Positions 59,221 through 64,000 of a stretch of DNA of 64,000 nt are shown here, piece after piece. The translations under genes and the position numbers were made by a program. The DNA is taken from NCBI RefSeq assembly GCF_024611995.1, contig NZ_CP102509.1, positions 7,502,001 to 7,566,000 of the forward strand, read 5' to 3'. Source of the DNA: Streptomyces sp. NBC_00162. Its GTDB lineage: Bacteria; Actinomycetota; Actinomycetes; Streptomycetales; Streptomycetaceae. Under the pieces are notes generated by a model. The model was not told the origin of the DNA. It worked only from the letters and a program-made list of their open reading frames with translations, and made no database searches. Numbering within the stretch: position 1 is the stretch's first letter; each line of letters opens with the position of its first letter.

Positions 59221-59243
59221 CCGCGCCCCGCCGGGCGGCGCGG
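59221..59243 (+). terminator. Weak stem-loop after the roadblock operon
   Basis: CCGCGCC (59221-59227) and GGCGCGG (59237-59243) form a 7-bp stem with a 9-base loop, 20 bp past the last roadblock stop codon. Confidence 0.4.
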
Positions 59244-59408
59244 CAGCGCATCGTCGAGGTGGCGGGCGGCTGAATTCTTTGCCGTCCGCCCCGGCGATCA
59301 GCCGTGGTATGCCCGATATCGGAGGAGTTCGTGATTCCGCTAGCTAGTAAGATGCTGTGAGTAGCTGATCATCGATAAAGCACCAAAACGCTGGAGAACC
59401 CGCCACCC

Positions 59409-62400
59409 ATGCCCCCGCGCCTGAGCATCGTCGTCCCCGTCTACAACGTCGAGCTCTATCTCGACGAGTGCCTGGAATCCATCGCCGCTCAGACCTTCGG
59501 CGACTTCGAGGCCATCCTCGTGGACGACGGGTCCACGGACACCAGCGCCGTCATCGCCAAGGCTTTCGCGGCGAAGGACAAGCGCTTCCGGGTCGTGATG
59601 CAGGAGAACGCCGGCCTCGGCGCCGCCCGCAACGTCGGAGCCCGGCACGCCCACAAGGACAGCGAGTACCTGGCCTTCGTCGACAGCGACGACACCATGC
59701 CGGACTACGCCTACCAGCGGCTGATCGAAGCGCTCGACGAGACGGGCTCGGACTTCGCCGGCGGCAACGTGAAGCGCTTCCGCTCCGTCGGCATGTCGCA
59801 GTCCTGGGGCCACCGGGCCGCCTTCGCCAAGACGCAGCTGAAGACCCACATCTCCAAGTTCCCGGCGCTGGTCACCGACCGCACCGCGTGGAACAAGGTC
59901 TACCGGCGCACGTTCTGGGACGAGCACGGCTTCCAGTACCCGGAGGGCATCCTCTACGAGGACGCCCCGGTCAGCATCCCCGCGCACTACTTCGCGTCCA
60001 GCGTCGACATCCTCAGCGACTGCGTCTACCACTGGCGCGTCCGCGAGACCGGCGAGCGCTCCATCACCCAGCGCGCCACCGACCCGGTCTCCCTCATCGA
60101 CCGCGTGAAGTCCGTACGCCTGGTCCGCGAGTCCCTCAAGGCCAAGCAGGGCGCCAAGTACGCCCGCTACCTGCGCGACTACGACTACAACGTGCTGAGC
60201 GAGGAACTCCCGCTCATCTACAAGTACGTCGGTGAAGGCGGCGCCGACTTCCGCGCCGCGTTCGTCAAGGAGGTCGGCGGCCTCGTCCGCGAGATCGGCA
60301 CCGGCCCCTGGTCCGACCTGACCGTCGCCGACCGCCTCAAGGCGTTCCTCGCCAGCGAAGGCCGCGTCGAGGACTTCATCGCCCTCCAGGACCACCAGCG
60401 CGACTACCACTACAGCGTGCCGGTCAAGGGACTCGCCCGCCCGCAGGCCGACTACCCGTTCCTGCAGGACCGCCCGCCGGTCCCCGCCAAGATCCTCACC
60501 CTCGGGCCGCGTGAGCGCCGCGTCGTCAGCCGCCTGGAGCAGGCGGCCTGGGCCGACGGCAAGCTGCTCCTGCGCGGCTACGCCCTGCCCGGCCACCTCG
60601 GTGCGGAGAGCCGCCTCGGCTCCCGCAAGATGCTGATCTTCCGCGAGGGGGGCAAGCGCCGCCGCTCCGTCGTCAGCGCCCGTACGGTCGCCTCCCCGAT
60701 GGCCACCGTGAACGCCCCGCACCTCGCGCTGCGGCACGCCGACTGGGCCGGCTTCACCGCCGTCGTCGACCCGTCGATCTTCCAGTCGGGCGGCAAGTGG
60801 CACGAGGGGATATGGACCACCTCCGTCGCCGTCACCGGGGCCGGCGGCCTGCACCGCGCCCGCCTCAGGGGCGGTGAGCACGACACCGGCCAGAACCCGC
60901 CCGCGCACTGGGTGGCCCCGGACGTCCGGATCGTCCCCGCCATCTCCGGCTCCTTCACCGTCCAGGTGGAGATCGTGCGCGCCCGTGCCCTGGACGTGCG
61001 CCCTGCCGGTGACGACGCCGTCGAGATCGCCGGTGAGCTCGCTCCCGCGATCGGCAGCGCCACCACCCTCCAGGCCGTCCACGTCTCCACCGGCGCCGTC
61101 CTCACCTTCCCGCTGGAGACCGCCGCGCCCGGCGCCGGCCGGATCCCCTTCACCGCCCGCGTGCCGCTGGCCGACCTGGCCGCCGTACCGGACGCCCCGT
61201 GCGAGCCCGGCGAGTGGACCCCGGAGCCCTGGAGCCTGGCCGTGATCGGCGCCGACGGCACCGAGCACCGCCTGGCCCACGACGAGCGCGGCGGCTTCGC
61301 CGGCCTGGTCCTGCCCCTGCCGGGCGGGGACGCGGACCGAGCCCTGTTCGCCAAGCGCGGCAACACCGGCCACCTGACCCTCTCCGTGCAGCCCTCGCCG
61401 CCGCTGATCGACGCAGTCGAGGCCAAGGACGGCACCCTGAACCTGCGCGGCCGGTTCGTCGCACCCACCGACGAGCCGTACGAACTCGTCCTGCACAACG
61501 CGCACGGCGTGGAGTTCAGCTACCCCGTCACGCGCGACGGCGACACCTTCGAGGCCGCATTCGAGCCCGTGCTCGCCGAGGCGTACGCGGGCCGCACCAC
61601 GCTGCCCGAGGGCCGCTGGTGGCCCACCCTGCGTCCGGCCGCCCAGGGCGGGACGACCGCCGGCCTGCTCGGCGTCGACCGCGGCGCCCCCGTGCAGATG
61701 GGCCCCGGCCTGCTCTTCGCCGGACCGCACCCCCTCACCGTGCAGGGCCGCCGGATGCGGGTCGAGACCCGCTTCCACGACCGCATGGTGCTGGTCGCCG
61801 ACCCGCTGCTCAGCCCGCACGACCGCTCCCGGTACGCCCAGCGCGTCGCCCGTTTCGAGACCTACCCGGCGCAGCGCGCCCTGCCGGTCAAGGACGTCGT
61901 CGTCTACGACACCTTCCAGGGCAACGGCGCCGGCGACTCCCCGCGCGCCATCCACGAGGAGCTGGTGCGCCGCGGCGAGAAGCTGGAGCACATCTGGCTG
62001 GTCCGCGACGGCCGCGCCGAGGTCCCGGCGACCGCACGCGCCGTGCAGTACGGCAGCGTGGAGTCCTGGGAGCTGCTGGCCCGCGCCCGCTACTACGTGA
62101 CGAACGACAACGTGCCGCTGCGCTTCGAGCGCCGCGCCGGGCAGGTCGTCGTCCAGACGTGGCACGGCACGCCGATCAAGCAGATCGGCCACGACTTCGT
62201 GCACGACTACTACACGAGCCCGGAGATCCTGGAGGGCCTGGAGCACGACAGTGCCCAGTGGACCCTGCTCGCGTCCCCGAGCTCGTACGCGACGCCCATC
62301 CTCAAGCGCGCCCTCGGCTACGACGGCGAGGTCATCGAGGCCGGCAGCCCGCGTACGGACGCACTGGTACGGCCCGACGCGGAGCGCATTGCCGAGGTCC

Positions 62401-62987
62401 GGCGGCGGCTCGGCCTGCCCGAGGGCAAGAAGGTCGTGCTGTACATGCCCACCTGGCGGGAGAACTGCGAGGGCTGGTCGGGCGGCTACAAGCTCGACCT
62501 GCGGATCGACCTGGACCAGGCCCGCCGCGAGCTGGGCGAGGACCACGTCCTGCTGGTCCGCGGCCACCACCACGTGGGCGAGCAGGTGCGCGAGGGCGTG
62601 CGCGACGGCTTCGTCGTCGACGTCTCCCGCTGGCCCGACGCCGCGGACCTGCTGCTCGTCGCCGACGTGCTGATCTCGGACTACTCCTCCGCGATCTTCG
62701 ACTTCGCGCTCACGGACCGGCCGATCCTGCTCTTCACGTACGACCTGGCGCACTACAAGGGCACCCTGCGCGGCTTCAACTTCGACCTGGAGGAGAAGGC
62801 CCCCGGTCCGCTGCTGGCGGACTCGGCGAGCCTGATCGAGGCCGTACGGAACGCGGACACCGTCGGGGAGCAGTACGCCCAGGCGCGTGCGGCGTTCCGC
62901 GAGGAGTTCTGCGACCTGGACGACGGCCGGGCCACCGAGCGAGTCGTCGACCGCATGCTCGCGATGGGCGCCGAGCCCGCGAAGTAG
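59409..62987 (+). CDS. Bifunctional GT2 glycosyltransferase / TagF-like glycerophosphotransferase
   Basis: A 1192-residue wall-polymer enzyme. Residues 1-230 are a GT2 domain: LSIVVPVYNVELYLDECL, DDGSTD and the metal-binding DSDD near residue 97. The middle (about 350-800) holds beta-sandwich-like repeats. From about 820 a CDP-glycerol glycerophosphotransferase domain follows: TWHGTPIKQIGHDF near 917, VVLYMPTWREN near 1015, RGHHHV near 1052, and ADVLISDYSSAIFDFALTDRP near 1090, including the two catalytic His. It is expected to build teichoic-acid-like poly(polyol phosphate) with glycosyl decorations. GGAGAA precedes the ATG. Confidence 0.93.
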   Translation: MPPRLSIVVPVYNVELYLDECLESIAAQTFGDFEAILVDDGSTDTSAVIAKAFAAKDKRFRVVMQENAGLGAARNVGARHAHKDSEYLAFVDSDDTMPDYAYQRLIEALDETGSDFAGGNVKRFRSVGMSQSWGHRAAFAKTQLKTHISKFPALVTDRTAWNKVYRRTFWDEHGFQYPEGILYEDAPVSIPAHYFASSVDILSDCVYHWRVRETGERSITQRATDPVSLIDRVKSVRLVRESLKAKQGAKYARYLRDYDYNVLSEELPLIYKYVGEGGADFRAAFVKEVGGLVREIGTGPWSDLTVADRLKAFLASEGRVEDFIALQDHQRDYHYSVPVKGLARPQADYPFLQDRPPVPAKILTLGPRERRVVSRLEQAAWADGKLLLRGYALPGHLGAESRLGSRKMLIFREGGKRRRSVVSARTVASPMATVNAPHLALRHADWAGFTAVVDPSIFQSGGKWHEGIWTTSVAVTGAGGLHRARLRGGEHDTGQNPPAHWVAPDVRIVPAISGSFTVQVEIVRARALDVRPAGDDAVEIAGELAPAIGSATTLQAVHVSTGAVLTFPLETAAPGAGRIPFTARVPLADLAAVPDAPCEPGEWTPEPWSLAVIGADGTEHRLAHDERGGFAGLVLPLPGGDADRALFAKRGNTGHLTLSVQPSPPLIDAVEAKDGTLNLRGRFVAPTDEPYELVLHNAHGVEFSYPVTRDGDTFEAAFEPVLAEAYAGRTTLPEGRWWPTLRPAAQGGTTAGLLGVDRGAPVQMGPGLLFAGPHPLTVQGRRMRVETRFHDRMVLVADPLLSPHDRSRYAQRVARFETYPAQRALPVKDVVVYDTFQGNGAGDSPRAIHEELVRRGEKLEHIWLVRDGRAEVPATARAVQYGSVESWELLARARYYVTNDNVPLRFERRAGQVVVQTWHGTPIKQIGHDFVHDYYTSPEILEGLEHDSAQWTLLASPSSYATPILKRALGYDGEVIEAGSPRTDALVRPDAERIAEVRRRLGLPEGKKVVLYMPTWRENCEGWSGGYKLDLRIDLDQARRELGEDHVLLVRGHHHVGEQVREGVRDGFVVDVSRWPDAADLLLVADVLISDYSSAIFDFALTDRPILLFTYDLAHYKGTLRGFNFDLEEKAPGPLLADSASLIEAVRNADTVGEQYAQARAAFREEFCDLDDGRATERVVDRMLAMGAEPAK

Positions 62988-63014
62988 GCCGAACGGGCGA
63001 ATTCGCCGCCGAAC

Positions 63015-63064
63015 ACAGACCGGCCCCGGGCCACCGATGAAATTCGGGCCCGGGGCCGGTCTGT
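63015..63064 (+). terminator. Strong 18-bp stem-loop after the GT2-TagF gene
   Basis: ACAGACCGGCCCCGGGCC (63015-63032) pairs exactly with 63047-63064 around a 14-base loop. The stop codon is 28 bp before it. Confidence 0.85.
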
Positions 63065-63124
63065 ATGTGAGGACGTACGCACGCCGCACGCGCGCAGCAT
63101 GCACGCACTCGCATGGAGGCAGCC

Positions 63125-63613
63125 ATGAGCAGCAACGGATTCACCACGTGTCTGTGGTTCGACGGCGACGCGGAGGCCGCCGCCGACTATTACCTGTCCG
63201 TCTTCAAGGACGGCAAGATCGGCCGGATCGGCCGCTACACGGATGCGGGCCCCGGGCAGCCGGGCTCGGTGATGATCGTCGAGTTCGAGGTCAACGGGCA
63301 GAAGTTCGTCGGCCTCAACGGCGGACCGGAGTTCCCCTTCACCGAGGCGATCTCCTTCCAGATCCACTGCGCCGACGAGCCCGAGGCGGACTACTACTAC
63401 GACGCGCTGACCAAGGACGGCGGCCAGGAGTCCGCGTGCGGCTGGGTCAAGGACAGGTTCGGGGTGTCCTGGCAGGTCATCCCGCCCGGCGCCATCGACC
63501 TGGTCAGCGACCCGGACCCGGAGCGGGCCGCCCGCGCCACGGCCGTCATGATGAAGATGAAGAAGCTCGACGTGGCGGAGATGCGGCGGGCGGCCGACGG
63601 GTTCTCGGGCTAG
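63125..63613 (+). CDS. VOC-family (PhnB-like) metalloprotein
   Basis: A 162-residue protein of the glyoxalase/VOC superfamily, PhnB or 3-demethylubiquinone-like branch. TCLWFDGDAEAAADYYLSVFKDG at the N-terminus, VNGQKFVGLNGGPEF and CGWVKDRFGVSWQVIP are the conserved segments. Members often lack metal and are of unknown role. GGAGG is 5 bases before the ATG at 63125, which is why the ATG at 63113 was not used. It ends convergently with Sir2, in a duplicated sequence. Confidence 0.88.
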   Translation: MSSNGFTTCLWFDGDAEAAADYYLSVFKDGKIGRIGRYTDAGPGQPGSVMIVEFEVNGQKFVGLNGGPEFPFTEAISFQIHCADEPEADYYYDALTKDGGQESACGWVKDRFGVSWQVIPPGAIDLVSDPDPERAARATAVMMKMKKLDVAEMRRAADGFSG

Positions 63614-63644
63614 AGCGTCACGGGTTCTCGGGCTGGAGCGTCAC
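63599..63644. repeat. 23-bp tandem duplication at convergent gene ends
   Basis: GGGTTCTCGGGCT(A/G)GAGCG plus TCAC occurs at 63599-63621 and 63622-63644 with one mismatch. The first copy encodes the VOC C-terminus and its TAG stop; on the other strand the second copy encodes the last Sir2 residues, whose TGA is at the junction. The single A/G difference makes the VOC stop. Confidence 0.85.
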
Positions 63645-64000
63645 CCGGTCGGCGGCGATCCGGGCCAGGAGGGCCGGCAGGGCGGTTCCGATCGGTTCGC
63701 GGACGATCTCGTCGGCGAGGGAGTCGTACGGGGTCTCCTCGGCGTTCACGATGATCAGCCGGGCCCCGGCCTCCGCGGCCATCCCGGCCAGCGAGGCAGC
63801 GGGCTGCACCTGGAGGGTCGACCCGGCGGCGATGAAGACCTGGCAGCCCTTGGCCACGGCCATCGCCTGACCCAGTACCTCCGGGTCGAGCCGCTGGCCG
63901 AACATCACGGTCGCCGCCTTGAGGATCCCGCCGCACGCCAGGCAGGCGGGATCCGGCTCCCCGGCGGCGACCCGGGCGAGCGCCTCGTCCATGCCCGACC
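63618..64000 (-). CDS. Sir2-family NAD-dependent protein deacetylase, C-terminal part (cut by window edge)
   Basis: About 127 C-terminal residues are visible and the frame is still open at the window edge. The zinc-ribbon pair CLACGG near the start, the NAD loop VFIAAGSTLQVQPAASLAGMA, LIIVNAEETPYDSLAD and the C-terminal helix LPALLARIAADRV match bacterial sirtuins of class U/III. It would deacylate lysine in proteins such as acyl-CoA synthetases. The His catalytic core is outside the window. Confidence 0.88.
   Translation of the reverse strand, partial: SGMDEALARVAAGEPDPACLACGGILKAATVMFGQRLDPEVLGQAMAVAKGCQVFIAAGSTLQVQPAASLAGMAAEAGARLIIVNAEETPYDSLADEIVREPIGTALPALLARIAADRVTLQPENP

Noticed and set aside
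59340..63104. A 1254-codon open frame on the minus strand across the GT2-TagF gene
   Set aside because: It is a GC-skew shadow: the plus strand has recognisable domains with catalytic motifs throughout, the minus frame has none and is rich in Gly/Val/Arg/Asp.
1..64000. Prophage, integrative element or biosynthetic cluster
   Set aside because: No integrase, phage structural, PKS or NRPS gene was found; genes have uniform codon use apart from the IS.

Overview
The window is high-GC actinobacterial DNA with the codon bias, GTG/TTG starts and gene content of a Streptomyces or close relative. Signs include a mycothiol-type DinB protein, F420-type (Ddn-like) reductase, orphan DUF397 protein, SpoIIE-type phosphatase, PucR regulators, TetR regulators, Tat-exported enzymes and roadblock proteins. 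It is a chromosomal stretch of about 50 protein genes. No rRNA, tRNA, CRISPR array or prophage was seen. One IS5-family insertion sequence is present. Both ends cut genes: a LysR regulator at the left and a Sir2 deacetylase at the right.

Layout. 0-5 kb: amino-sugar type locus (DeoR regulator and MBL hydrolase against a SIS isomerase and class II aldolase), then a sterol-type acyl-CoA dehydrogenase. 5-15 kb: NTF2-like protein, a coupled MpaB / Ser-Thr kinase-TPR / FAD oxidoreductase unit, Ddn-like reductase with divergent TetR, secreted GH20 hexosaminidase, MscS channel. 15-16 kb: IS5 element sitting exactly on the stop codon of a serine hydrolase. 18-26 kb: nitronate monooxygenase-like reductase plus acyl-CoA ligase, Ca/H antiporter, secreted Ntn acylase, SDR, BrkB protein. 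26-34 kb: phenylacetate-CoA ligase, then fadD19 / echA19 / double DUF35 / ltp4 / ltp3. 34-46 kb: small proteins, a MalT-like ATPase without a visible DNA-binding domain, a Tat-exported ketosteroid dehydrogenase, a phosphotransferase, an HTH-TPR regulator and a PAS-SpoIIE phosphatase. 46-54 kb: two-subunit molybdenum hydroxylase, PucR regulator, APC permease, second PucR, TetR. 54-64 kb: secreted barrel protein, M48 peptidase remnant, IclR-HTH plus a four-gene roadblock/DUF4388 operon, a giant GT2-TagF wall-polymer enzyme, VOC protein, Sir2.

Main thread. Genes resembling the mycobacterial/rhodococcal sterol side-chain system are scattered over 38 kb: fadE26-like, an Rv1533-type flavoprotein with a FadD, fadD19, echA19, an Rv3521-type DUF35 protein, ltp4, ltp3, and kstD. 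They are tied together by two kinds of inverted-repeat DNA sites. Two sites match the KstR pattern TnnAACnnGTTnnA (before fadE26-like and echA19). Three sites share a different 17-bp palindrome, TCTGACnCnGCATCAGA-like (before the flavoprotein, fadD19 and kstD). The fadD19-echA19 intergenic region carries one of each. I read this as a dispersed regulon for C-24-branched (plant or fungal) sterol side chains under at least two TetR-type repressors, neither encoded recognisably here. The second palindrome and the kinase/GTPase-free roadblock operon at 56.5-59.2 kb are the most novel-looking items. Homology statements rest on recalled family sequences and were not checked by searches.
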